A DNA stretch of 64,000 nucleotides from Tethya wilhelma (Eukaryota; Porifera; Demospongiae; Tethyida; Tethyidae), in assembly GCA_964030475.1 (NCBI GenBank), contig CAXIPT010000006.1, positions 5,794,456 to 5,858,455 on the forward strand, written 5' to 3'. Each line of letters starts with the position of its first letter. Position 1 is the first letter of the stretch. The position numbers and the translations under genes were made by a program. Below the pieces are notes generated by a model that worked only from the letters and a program-made list of their open reading frames with translations, did not search any database and was not told the origin of the DNA. Below, in pieces: positions 11,801-22,850 of this stretch.

Positions 11801-14800
11801 GCAGCGGATGTCCCCACACAGGAAGCAGTCCATACGGTTGGGACAGGCCACAAGCTCATCGTCATCCACAGGTAGCATGGGCTGGTTACCAGGGAAGTTT
11901 GGTCCCACCCGAAGTAGTCCATCGCGAAACTCTCTCAGCTCTCTTTCAACTTCTGCTCGTGAGCCATAGATCATGGAGCCGTCGATGTAGGAGGTGATGT
12001 CATTGATCTGCTCTCGTGGTTCAAAGAAGAGAGGTCTCTCACTTTCACAGACGGGAAGACTCTTTCTGAACGGCAGACACTTGGCGTTGTTGGGAGTGTC
12101 ACGACCAAAGGCCTCGTCCAGGTCAGGCACAAAGATGGGGCAGCAGATCTCAGTGAAGGTGCAGTTGTCACACTCCTCCTCCAGCTCAGGACCAAGGTCA
12201 AGGTCGTGGTCCAGGAACTGTCCAAACTGCATGAGGAGGTGAGTGAAGGGGAGCTCATCTTGGTCCACATCTCTGATCACGGTGCTGCTGATGATACGGG
12301 GACTGGGATTAGGAGCTTTGAATGGACCCAGTGAGAACAGATCGGCATTTTTAGCCTGCAACTCTCCTCTCAGAGAACTGATGCCATCTTCATACAGAGG
12401 AGGGGTGAGTCTGGCAAAGGCTGTGCCAGAAGCTCCTTGGAGAGGTTTCTTGAGGTTGTTGCATGTTCCATCGATCGTCCTAAATTGGTTCACAGTTGGG
12501 AAGTTGCATCTTACAGGCTCTCTCAGTTCCTGACAGCCGCTCTCCTGCCACATGCGAGCTATCTCCTCTGACGACAGCAAGGTGCCGGGCTTCTGAAAGA
12601 GTTCTTTGGCCAATGCTTCAGCCCTCACCTCACCATCCTGAGCTGTAGCAACCTTTCTCCTTCTGTTCTCATAGAGTTTCCTCTCTGCTTTACGAACCAT
12701 CTCTTCGTACATGAGTCTAGCTTCACCCAGCTTCACTGCCTGGGGTGAAGGGCGCTTGAAAAACTTTGCTAGCACCTGAGAACTGGAGTACTTGCCATCT
12801 TTGTTGGCTTGTGCAGCAGCTCTGTTTCTAGCTTCTTTTTTGTCGTGGAAATATTGTTTGACTTCTTCAACAGCTTGAGAAATAGCCATCTTACGTTCTG
12901 TTAATAGCAAGAGGAGAAAGTGAATGAATTGTTCACAAACTGCAAGAAACAAATGCAACAACGAAAAAAAAAGGAAAAAAAACACAAATATTTTCATTTA
13001 CCTTCTTTTGTGCCATACTCCTGGATATTGACATTGGCCAGCACTGTGGCAGCTGCTATAGCCAGCAGCAGTAGCACTGAAGCAACAGAGTACCTCATCT
13101 TCTTAGGAATCCACAACTTTCAAGAGAGAAAACTTTTTCAAGATGATACTTTGGCTGAAGACTGCTCACTTTATAGGCCAGAGCCAGCCTGCAGTGCAGT
13201 GGCTTCCCAATCAAGTGTGGTTGCCTCCAAAAGGAGATTGTTGTCATTCTATACTCAGGGCTGGTGTTTGGTCTTTCAGAGTGAAAAGTGACCACAATGC
13301 CTGACTAAGTGGTGTGGGGGGGTGGGGGACAGCCAACTCAGTTGGGCAAATAAACATAACATTAGGTAAGCAAACTATGAGCTATTAGATATATAGGAGT
13401 AATTGCTCAAAATAAAGAGCAGGTAATTGCCACAATGTGAGAGTGTTGTTGTGTGGAGTACACATCCCCCAGTCTCTGTAGTACACACACCGTCCCCTCA
13501 CATTCGCTAGCACTCACTCGAGACCACCCTCATCATTCCTCGCAACATTCAAGGGCTCCTCTAGCCTTGTTTCCAGGCTCCTCCACTCATCCATGCAACA
13601 GAGCCATACCACGTGTTCACCACCATTGCTTGTGTTTACCATCCGCCTTACTTCTGCTGTGCGTGTTTAGCATATACACTTTACATATAACCATATAGCT
13701 GTAATTATGTTTAATATAAGATCACTATAAGACACGTATATTGGTTCCCATTTGTAGCAAGCAATAAAAAATAGTTGTTTCTTAGTGCTGACAAGTATTA
13801 GCGCAATGATGACGGTGTGCATTATAAAGGAACCTTGTGTACATATCTCAGCACAGGAGGTGTTGGTAGGGTGGCTAGCATTGTGTGTGTGTGTGACTGG
13901 GATAAATATCAATTTCAAACAGCTAGGCTTGCTAATGAACCTAGCTAGGTCTTCGCCAGTTGATCAATTAGCAAGTGGCAAAGCAGAGAAGATATTTGAT
14001 ATCCATCCTTCAGAGAGCAGATGGCTCAACTGAGCCCAGACAACTGGCAGAATGAAAGAGCCGGCCACTTCCTGTGAGAGATCCTAAAGAGGAGATGTCA
14101 TTGAAATGATAGCCTCAACAGTGTCCATTTTGGGTGAGCTGAGAAAGAGCACTGGCCTGGTTTCCCTGAGTGTGCCTCTACTGCCATGTTTGAGCTTCCT
14201 CTGGTCAGAGCAGAGGATGGGCCATGGTTTGTAAACAACTAAACTAGGTTGACCTGGAGTATCCTGTGGCTCTTGGCAAATGGTAACTGCCACTCTATAT
14301 TGTACAGTGGTCACTCCATTGTACAGTGGTGACCAAATATGACCGCCAGTCAGAGAGAAGAGGAAGTCAACATGGTTGTAAAACAGTGGGAGTTAATGAA
14401 ATCAGGTTATGAATTATACATAAATGTACATGCATGAGCCACATACAAAAAGGATGTCCGCTCCACACATGTAGATACACACACATGCACACACATGCAC
14501 ACACATGCACAGTGCTATGACCATAATGATCAACAGTACAGAGGGGAAATACGACCCTGTTTGACTGCCATGTATTGCAGCAATACACACACTGTGCACA
14601 AACATCAACATTACCACGTGAAAGGTCACCTCTTGTTGCCATGGTAACAGTATACTCACCTTTGTAAGACTGGTCAAGGTGTTGGCTTGAACTGGTTCGT
14701 CAAATGTAACAGCCTTTTCATCAGGAGCTTTAATTGGAGGGGCTGCCCCAGGAAGGAGTGCCTGTGGGTTGATGTTGAGCCCCGCCTTCTGATCAGAGAG

Positions 14801-14949
14801 ATAGATAACGACTATCATTATTACATCATCTGATTATACAATCCCACAACACAGCTAGCATGCAGACTGTCTGCGGGGAACCCTCTGAAGGTAGAATGGT
14901 GAGGCTAGTGGTCAAATTTGGCAGCAGAGAAAGTCCTTTACAGACTTCC

Positions 14950-14980
<31 letters not shown>

Positions 14981-15268
14981 TACACACACACATTGTAGTC
15001 TTCTACGCAATATGAGCTAATATACAGATTAGAGAATGGGCTCTGTGGATACTTGCAACCTCAGCCAAAGCACTGTGTTTGTACACACTTCTGAAGACCA
15101 CAGCATGCAGGGCCTACACACATCACCTACACACACAGAGGGGGAGACAACATACCCCTAGCTTGGAAGGACTGACAGGAGAGACAGCTGCTACTGTGGG
15201 AGGAGGACTGCCAGAAGACTCCAAGGAACGTTTAGGTTTGGGCTTCTCCGCTACACTAGGTGGCTAGG

Positions 15269-15302
<34 letters not shown>

Positions 15303-15421
15303 GAGAGAAATCAACGGTTAGAGTGCAAGTTAGAATGATTGAAGACTTACAGCTGTCTTCTTGGGAGATGCAAAGAGATCATCTTCATCTCGAGTGCCTC
15401 CAAACAAACCACTAGATCCTA

Positions 15422-15458
<37 letters not shown>

Positions 15459-17088
15459 AAGTCAACTCTGGATATTAAAGGAACTGTGTCACGATATAAG
15501 CGCTGTTTTGTTACTAAAAACAAATCAGTGATGTTTCATGAAGTTCTATGACTTTCCGTAACATTTTTTGTTTAGTTTCTAGTGCGATCTAGGTACCATG
15601 TCCAGATACTAGCTCCATGTACGTACATGTATTGCGCATTTGTCAACAAAAACATCACAAAACGTCACACATTTTATTTTTGGTAACAAAATAGTGCTTA
15701 TATAGTGACAAGAAACAGCACTCACCAAACTTCTCATCCTTGTCGACTGGTTTCTTGCTGGCTGTTTCACTTGTCTTTGGTTTCACCCCAAAGGGTTCCA
15801 CTCCTCCAAAGAGAGGGACAGCTCCCGGTAGTTTCTTCTTAGCGGGAGGTTGCTCCACAGGGGGTGTGGCCTCCACAGGGGGTGTGGTCTCCAGGGGAGG
15901 GGGTTTGGCTGGCTTAGGATCTGAGAACAAGTCATCATCATCGTCAGAGCCATCGTCCCCAAAGAGACCACCAGACTTTGACTTTATTGTAGGTGGCTGT
16001 TTGGTGGCTACAGGGGGAGGGGCCTTCTTCTCGCTGGGGAGGGGCTTAGGCTTGGCAGCTGGAGGAGGGGGGCTGGATCCAAACAGGTCATCATCACTCT
16101 TAGCCTCGGGAGAACTGCCAAACAGTTTCTCTGGTTTTCTGCTGGCTGGTTTGGCTGCAGCAGCTGGTTTGGCTGTAGCAGGTGGAGGTGGCAGAGGAGT
16201 GTCTGTGAAGAGGTCGTCACTTTGATCCACAGAGTCACCAAACAAATCATCGTCACTATCTTTCTTTTGTACTGGTGCCTTTGTCGTCTTAGCAACAGTT
16301 GTCTTAGGAGCAGTTGTCTTGGCAACAGTTGTCGTGGCGACAGGAGGTCCACCACTTCCTAGAGGATCACCAAACAAGTCATCGTCCGAATCTTTGTCCA
16401 CTGGTTGCTTAGCAACCACTGTATTGGACGGCTTTGATGGTTTTGTCGCTATATCACTTGGTTTCTTCCCAAAGGGGTCCAACCCTCCAAAGAGAGCCAC
16501 AGCTCCGGCAGGTTTCTTCTTGGCAGGGGGTTGCTCCACAGGGGGTGTGACCTCCACAGGGGGGGTTGGCTTAGGATCAGAGAACAAGTCATCACCATCG
16601 TCATCACCATCTGCGGCAATGGCAGAGAGAGGGACTCATGGATGATGTCAGTGGTAAGATATATTATTATAGCACAAAATATTGGCAGGAATAATGTATT
16701 GCTGCATGGCCTACCACCAAATACAATCCTCCAATCATGAGATTTTTGACAATCCGCACAAAAATGACCGTTTGGTGGATTTAATATCGACAATCCTTAC
16801 CAAAACCACCAATCTACCAATATTAAAATCTGCCAAATTTTGTACCATACGGTACATACCTCCATCACTGACTCCACCAAACAGAGCATCATCAGAAGGC
16901 TTCTTGGCAGCAGCTGTCTTGGGAGGTGAGGTCTTAGCAGCAGCAGAGGGAGGGGGCTGGGAGGAGGAGAACAGATCATCATGGTCATCTTGCTCAGAGA
17001 TACTCTCAAAGAGACCGTGAGAAGATGACTTGGATTTCTTCTTAGCAGAACCAGAGCTAGACTGAGACGACCTGCACACACACACACA

Positions 17089-17160
<72 letters not shown>

Positions 17161-19277
17161 GAGCTCATCAAATAACTTCTCACAGAGACAAAGATCCATC
17201 TTTAACTGTTTGAATTTGTGAATTTCTACGCTATCAATCCAGCTCAACAGATAATCTTACGTCTCTTTCTTGGTGACGGCGGGTGAGAAGTTGAAGATGT
17301 CATCATCCTCATCATCAGCCCCTCCATCAAAGAGGTCCCCAAGAGAAGGCTTGCTCTCCTTCTTCTTCTTCTTGTCTGGCTTAGGCTGGGCCTTGGGAGG
17401 GCTGCTGGTGATGATGTCATCGTCCATGTCCTCCGATGCCTTCCCCCCTCCTCCTCCAAACGGATCCATTCCTCCAAATATCGCGACAGCACCAGCCGGC
17501 TTCTTCTTCCTGTGGCAATGATCGATCGCTACTAATCCACACGGAAAATATTTTATACTCCAAATCACTCACTCACTCACTCACTCACTCACTCCATACA
17601 TGGTAGTCAGACTACCAATCTAATGTAAATATGGAAATATTGGCAGTATAAATCATCAAAAACCAATTTGACAATTTGGCAATAAGGACAGAAATTGCCG
17701 AACACACACAAAATGTCATTCGTGCAATCCCAATACATTGCCTATATGATAAAATTGTCAATACAAAAAAATGCCAATATATTGCAGCAGGCTTGACAGC
17801 CAGTATTTCCACACTAAATGTGGCAGTCAATCTATTGATGTAATGGTGTACATTACCCTAAGATAGTCACATGACTTGTGTGTGCAACTCACTTGCTAGC
17901 TGTCGGCTGTGTCTTCTCTGGGGAGGCAAAGAGGTCACTTCCCTCGTCCTCCTGCCCCTCCTCCTCCTCCAGGTCCCCTCCAAACAGCCCCCCGCTGCTC
18001 TCCTCTGACCTCCTCGCTGCCTTGGGGGGAGCTACAGCTGTCGATGTACTTGCAAACAGTTCTCCTTCTTCTTCTTCTTCGTCGGCATCAAAGAGATCTG
18101 AGGCCGTCTTCTTCTTGAGGGTGGGTGTGGCCGACTCCTTGCTGGAGGTGCTGCTACGAAGGGAGTCCGTCATAAACGACTTGTCACCAGCTCCAGAGAA
18201 CATGTCAACAGCACCAGCTGGTCGCTATGCCAACAACAGTCGTACATTAATGTTAAAAGTTACATGACAACCAGCAGCCAAAATGTCTGCTAATTTTTGA
18301 CTAGTGAAATGTTAAAAAGAACAGACCTTTTTCTTCTTTGATTTTATTTCTGTTGGGGGGTCGTCAAACAGCCCCCCGTCATCCCCCCCTTCGTCCCCCC
18401 CGCCAAGGGAGTCAAAGAGACCGCCACTTCCACTGGACACAGTTCTCTTCTTCTTTGGCTTCTGGGCGGGGCTACCTGATTTCTTGGAGCTCTCTGTCAT
18501 CCAATCATCACCGTCATCTTCACCAAACAGCCCACTTTTACCTGGTCACATGACAATCACATGATCCAATGAATTCATGATACCGTATATATAGTTGGCA
18601 AGAATTAAATATGCCGAATTGGCGAATTATTCTGCAAATCGCCAAATTAAAAATCACCAACTAGTTATATACACATATAGACAATGCAGCATGTGTAATT
18701 AAATGAGGAGGTCACGTATAAAAGGGGCGTGGTAACCACTACTACTGTGCAAGTGTTTTGTGGAAGGTAAGCGTCGTAGTGCGTAGTTGTTGCAAAGAGA
18801 AAAAAGGAGCTCTGAAAGCTCCATGACAACAATTTTTTACGTCTGCGCAAAAGGTCAAAGGTGGTGTCTGGGGATATACCCCGTACCCCGGAAGTGATCC
18901 AAAACGAACGCGTGTGAATAATTGCATCATTATAAACGCGACCTCCTCGTTTAAGTTGCCATAATTTATGTAAAATCGCAATCGTGCTAAAATAGGAATT
19001 CACCAAATTTACCAGCAGTACAGTGAAAACTAAATATTTGTGCTGAGTCAGCAATATTTCTTTGGAAATACATATGTATGGTGCACTTGAGTTGCTGACT
19101 CAGCAGATCCCCTCTCCCTCACCTGACTTGGTGGGTGTGTCCTCTGACTTGTGACCCTCGTCTTCATCGTCATCAAAGACAGTGCCACTCCCCCCAAAGA
19201 GCCCTCCCCCGCTCTTGCTGAAGGCAGTACCCTCTCCCTCAAGGAAATCCTCCGAACCAAACATGCCACTCTCCTCT

Positions 19278-19317
<40 letters not shown>

Positions 19318-21016
19318 AGCAGCCATTAACACACACACTGGGTCTCTCATCACTAGCTGCTAATGTACCGGTAGATTTCTTAGAGGCTTTTGATTTCTTC
19401 TTGGTTTTCTTTTTCTTCTTCTTTTTCTCCTTCTTTTTCTTCGTGGGTTTACTGGCCTCATCAGAGTGCCACGCCCCCTCATCGTCCTCGTCATTGGACC
19501 CGCCCACTTCCATGGACTGTTCCAGAGCAGGTCTCTTGACACCCAGTTTGGCCGCCAGCTCATCCTGGAGGCTGAACAGACCACCCTGAGGGCATACAAG
19601 GTAGATAGTTAGTGTGGCGACCTTTACCAACAACATCAGAAGGGACTGCTGTTTGAAAGCAGCAAGATCTTAAAGAAACTGTGTCAATATATAAGTGCTG
19701 TTTTGTTACTACAAATAAAATGCGTGCCATTCTATGATGTTTTTGTGCCATTTTTTGCTTCTAGCGCAATCTGGGTTCCATGTCTGGATACTAGCTTGCG
19801 CACGTACATATATTGTACATTTGTCAACAAAAAAACGTCACAAAATGTCACGCATTTTATTTTGGTCACAAAACAGTGCTTATATAGTGACACAGCTCCT
19901 TTATACAGTGGCCCTGAAGGTTCAAACTGATTTTGCTAACCCATTTTTGATTTAAGCTATTTTTAACCCCTTCTAAGCGATTTTCATCTAAGCCATTTTG
20001 CCTAAGCGGTTTTAGTCTAAGCCATTTTCGTCTAAGTGATTTTCTGCTTTGATACAAAATCATTTAGATGAAAATCTCTTAGAAAATAGCCTAGATCCAG
20101 CAACCCTTTACCTCATCCTCCTCCTCATCGTGGCTGGACTGGGACTGGGTGGAGTCCTCTCCTCCAGTGGCGGTGGTGGACCCCTCATCCTCATCCTGGG
20201 AGTCGATGAGCCCCCCGTCCTCCCTCTCTGTCTCACTGTCCTCCTCGTCAGTCCCGGGGAACAGACCACCCTCGCCATCGGAGGAACCACTCTGGACCAA
20301 CAACACACACTCATTGCCATAGCAACATAGAATTACATCATTAGTCTCACCTCCATTAGTTTCCCACTCTCAGCCCTTGACTCCTCCTCCTTAATAATAA
20401 TAATAATAATAATAATTATCATTACATCACTATGACATCATTCTGGTATTACTCACTGATTCCTCGTCTGTATCGTAAAGTCCCCCTGCCCCGCCCTCGT
20501 CCTCAGAGTCCGAGGGATAGTCCATCAGTCCAATTTCGTCCTCCGACAGGAAGGCAGCTGTGCCAATACGGAATGGCAGAGGTCGAAGTGCATATGTGTC
20601 CTTGGGTTCCAGTATTGTCTCCTGCGTGAGTCCCTCGCTGTAGCTCTCCTCGAGGTCCTCTTCCAGGTCTGGGGGGCGGACCACTAGTTATGTCATGTGA
20701 CAGTCACATGAGCTGCACACCTACCTCTGGTATCCAGTTCCAGAGGCTCGAAGGCCTCGTCCAGAACCTTGATCCCAAACGACAGAGCCTCTTTGATCCG
20801 ATTGGTTATCTCAGTCTGTTTCTCTTCACGAGCTTTGTCCTGAGGGACAATTATATGATCATTCTACTGTGGTAACCATGGCAATGACCTTACTGACCTC
20901 TTCCTCCTTCTTCTGTTCGTCAGTTTTCTCTCCTTTTTGAGTCGAGTCTTCTTCTTCTTCGTCCTCCCAGACACGCTACACACAGCACACAGTCACACAT
21001 TCACACAGTCACACAG

Positions 21017-21053
<37 letters not shown>

Positions 21054-21669
21054 AGGTGACACTGACTGTAACACACACCGTAATGACACTTGACTCAATA
21101 CAAACTCACGTTCTCAACAAACTGGATGTTGGCCAGCATCAGGAAGTCATTGAAGACGTTGTTCATACGAGTGTCTGTGGCCTGTAGACAACACTCACTG
21201 ACAGCTGCCCCCACTAGTCATCAATGGCCCCCTCTTACCTTGGTCTCCTTGTCCAGAGTGTCCACTAACTTCTCAATCTCCGTGGTCCTGGTCCTCATGC
21301 GCTGGGAGAACTCTTTGAGATGTAAGAGCATCTGCAGCAAATGAACGATTGCTGTTGAAACCACAACACACCACCCACATCGCCATAGCAACTATCAGTT
21401 TCACTATCATCGAACCATATCAATTAATGATGACATCATTATGACCTCACCCCTGCATCGGCTGCTAGATTCCAGTTCTTGCATCCCTCCCTCAGCTGGG
21501 GAATGCTCCAGGCAGTCTCCCACGTCTTAGCACCCTCAGGCAGTGTGGTGGAAGGGGGTGTGGCCTCTTCATGAACAGAGCCACTCTCGGAGGACTCTAG
21601 ACCATTCTCCAATGGCCCCCCGGGGGGAGCTGGAGGGGCCGGTGGCGGAGGGGGAGGAGGCACTGGCAT
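5884..21669 (-). CDS. WASHC2: WASH complex subunit 2 (FAM21)
   Basis: Endosomal scaffold linking the actin-nucleating WASH complex to retromer. Nineteen exons (high to low): 21451-21669, 21239-21331, 21110-21181, 20898-20975, 20725-20839, 20457-20668, 20351-20389, 20112-20291, 19369-19585, 19123-19275, 18327-18541, 17893-18224, 17261-17509, 16860-17071, 15726-16610, 15351-15418, 15156-15263, 14660-14788, 5884-6610. The first 18 sum to 1192 codons in phase. The head domain matches FAM21 (NWNLAADAG, ATDTRMNNVFNDFLMLANIQ, ILEPKDTYALRPLPF). The long acidic tail has many LFa-type retromer-binding repeats (DDDLFG) and NINPQALLPGAAPP. Exon 9 has an alternative in-frame donor at 19339. The last exon shifts frame at the N at 6131. 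An 8,049-bp intron (6611-14659) hosts two peroxidase genes. Confidence 0.93.
6131..6131. other. Single N inside the last WASHC2 exon (frame break)
   Basis: Before the N the frame reads through LFa-type repeats ending KEDIFA. After it, a different frame continues to the stop through EMVARQQTFQEMFDQQMADY. The last exon is 727 nt, one more than a multiple of three, so the true missing length is probably not one base. Confidence 0.8.
6824..9686 (-). CDS. Secreted animal heme peroxidase, nested copy 1
   Basis: Two exons, 9584-9686 and 6824-9492, give 923 residues. The first encodes a signal peptide (MKMRYSVASVLLLLAVAAAT). The second holds a complete peroxidasin/myeloperoxidase-type domain: start of the fold TIDGTCNNIDSPLMGAAG, distal helix QWGQFLDHDLDLAPE with the distal His and calcium Asp, calcium loop DITSFIDGSMVYGS, TLWLREHNRCARNL, and proximal-His segment AAYRYGHSLVRPQFDRLDAQ. 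About 200 residues beyond the domain contain conserved Cys (QCYFRARVR, IQCPT, LEECQSS), then a very acidic tail. No Ig or LRR domains, so it is not peroxidasin itself. Expected to oxidise substrates with H2O2 extracellularly. It is nested in a WASHC2 intron on the same strand and has its own TATA box. Confidence 0.93.
9687..10186. other. Spacer between the two nested peroxidase genes
   Basis: Contains the copy 1 promoter (TATA box, 9817-9823) and the 3' flank of copy 2. No other gene is visible. Confidence 0.5.
9817..9823 (-). promoter_or_regulatory. TATA box of nested peroxidase copy 1
   Basis: CACTATAAAACC on the minus strand, 131 bp upstream of the start codon at 9686. The placement fits a start site near 9790 with a short 5' UTR and supports independent transcription inside the WASHC2 intron. 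Confidence 0.6.
10187..13098 (-). CDS. Secreted animal heme peroxidase, nested copy 2
   Basis: Two exons, 13002-13098 and 10187-12897, give 935 residues. The signal-peptide exon (MRYSVASVLLLLAIAAATVL) is almost identical to that of copy 1, and the intron has the same position and phase. Peroxidase landmarks are intact: FRTIDGTCNNLKKPLQGASG, QFGQFLDHDLDLGPE, DITSYIDGSMIYGS, TLWVREHNLCARRL, AAYRYGHSLVRPQFDRLDAQ. The same unnamed Cys-containing C-terminal extension follows (VCYFRVRARP, VQIQCPTEE, LDECERSNQVALTF), ending in an acidic tail (LEDALKSLQ). It is a tandem paralogue of the gene at 6824-9686 with a 197-bp fully identical segment. Role inferred: extracellular H2O2-dependent oxidation, possibly defence or matrix cross-linking. 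Confidence 0.93.
13170..13175 (-). promoter_or_regulatory. TATA box of nested peroxidase copy 2
   Basis: CCTATAAAGTG on the minus strand, 72 bp upstream of the start codon at 13098, at the expected distance for a short leader. Confidence 0.55.
13176..14659. other. 5' part of the large WASHC2 intron
   Basis: Upstream flank of nested peroxidase copy 2. It contains one solo fragment of the dispersed AGCCT...CCAGGCT repeat near 13561 and short CA-rich runs. No gene was recognised on either strand. Confidence 0.5.
15269..15307. repeat. (GA)n microsatellite
   Basis: Read on the coding (minus) strand it is (CT)n and forms the polypyrimidine tract of the WASHC2 acceptor at 15264. Confidence 0.85.
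15478..15720. mobile_element. TIR MITE, copy A, in a WASHC2 intron
   Basis: About 240 bp with inverted ends: left AAGGAACTGTGTCACGATAT; right, on the minus strand, CTTGTCACTATATAAGCACT. Both continue inwards to TTTTGTTAC. A TA dinucleotide precedes the left end. It has no coding capacity and shares most of its sequence with 19673-19901. Its right end lies 4 bp from the splice donor of the exon ending at 15726. Confidence 0.75.
17093..17158. repeat. (GA)n microsatellite
   Basis: 66 bp of GA followed on the minus strand by TGTGTGTGTGCAG, the acceptor of the WASHC2 exon ending at 17071. Confidence 0.9.
17571..17594. repeat. (ACTC)n tetranucleotide repeat
   Basis: Six perfect ACTC units in a WASHC2 intron. 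Confidence 0.85.
19277..19318. repeat. (GA)n microsatellite at a WASHC2 acceptor
   Basis: On the minus strand it is (CT)n and runs into TCTCAG, the acceptor of the exon starting at 19275. Confidence 0.85.
19673..19901. mobile_element. TIR MITE, copy B, in a WASHC2 intron
   Basis: 229 bp with inverted ends AAGAAACTGTGTCA and, on the minus strand, AAGGAGCTGTGTCACTATAT. It is flanked on both sides by TA (19671-19672 and 19902-19903), the target duplication of Tc1/mariner-type elements. It is homologous to copy A throughout, with scattered substitutions. Confidence 0.8.
20390..20416. repeat. (AAT)n trinucleotide repeat
   Basis: AAT repeats immediately upstream (minus strand) of the small WASHC2 exon 20351-20389, directly bordering its acceptor. 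Confidence 0.8.
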
Positions 21670-22052
21670 CACCTCTACTCACTCTCTGTAAACTGCACCA
21701 GAGGGAAATTTATTGGATACAACATTACATAGATACTATAACAGGCTGTGATATTACCCCACAGAGCACAGTCTGCTAACCAGCTGGCTTATGCAGCATT
21801 TATGACACCCTCCAACAGTTGCTCTACGAGACAAACTCTTTTAGCTTACACTGTTTCTTTGAAATGAAGTTCCTCAGCTCTTTCTCTTTCGCTCTGCTTC
21901 TTGCTGGCGCTCTGCAGATCCGGTTCACTTCAAGCTTCTTCCAAACACAGGTCATATGACTTTCGCATGACGCCGCAGGGACAGTCCCTTATGAATGACG
22001 TCATTAATGGAAAGTGGTACTCTGGTACATGGTAGGTGGGGCTGATTGAACC
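21670..22052. promoter_or_regulatory. Divergent WASHC2 / dioxygenase promoter region
   Basis: The 383-bp interval between the start codons of WASHC2 (minus) and the PhyH-family gene (plus). No TATA box was seen. The open stretch at 21845-21920 on the minus strand lacks a start codon continuous with WASHC2 and is read as 5' UTR. Confidence 0.45.
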
Positions 22053-22448
22053 ATGGAGAAAGTAAGTCACTGAAGCCAATTAATACCTCAAGGGTTTATT
22101 GAAATGAGGCGTTGAATGGTCTATCATTATCCCGCTGCGTGTAGAGCGAAGATCTATACCGTAACGAGGAGCATAAGAAGGGTGCTGTGAAGGTGGCCGT
22201 GGCTGAAGGCTTCAAAGACCTCTCTCTAAACCACTCCTCCCTGGGAGCACTCCACTCAGAGCCGCTCCAAGTCTGGAACAAGTACAGTCTCTCTCAGGAG
22301 CAAGTGGACCGCTACTGGGAGCATGGTTACCTCACCAATGTACCTGTGCTCACCCCTGAACAGTGCGACAGGATACTGCAAGATTACAAGCAATTCCTGG
22401 TGCGTTTCATCAGTATACTAACAGTATTGTCAAATTATCTTGTGGTAG

Positions 22449-22479
<31 letters not shown>

Positions 22480-22806
22480 TACAGAATGCGGATGCCCTGC
22501 ACCCTGGACATGGACTGTTCTATGAGTTCCATAGAAACCAGAGTGGTGATCCTAACAATGTGTTGTTGCATGCACTGGGCCAGTGGAGGATCACGCCATC
22601 CTTCCACGACCTCTGCTTCCTGCCATCCATTGTTGTGAGTCTCATTAATGCTAGTTATACCAGGGGCTTGTTTCATTTCCCCCTTACATATCATCATAGG
22701 TGCCAGCCTCTCAACTAATTCACTCATCCAAACAACCTCAGGCTATTCGTCTCTGGCATGACCAGTTGTTCTCAAAGCCTCCCAAGTGTGGAGGTGTGGT
22801 GGCATG

Positions 22807-22850
<44 letters not shown>

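Noticed and set aside
10664..11875. Plus-strand frames opposite peroxidase copy 2
   Set aside because: Same explanation; they repeat shadow sequence in the segment shared with copy 1.
14084..14314. 76-codon minus-strand frame in the WASHC2 intron
   Set aside because: No family motif, no splice partners; consistent with chance.
15740..16645. Plus-strand frames rich in Gly/Ser (15740-16225, 16319-16645)
   Set aside because: Complement of the Pro/Asp/Lys-rich WASHC2 exon; composition mirrors it and has no independent support.
19925..20095. Repetitive CTAAGC(C/G)(A/G)TTTT stretch as a possible regulatory array
   Set aside because: Looks like degenerate low-complexity intron sequence; no clear unit or function.
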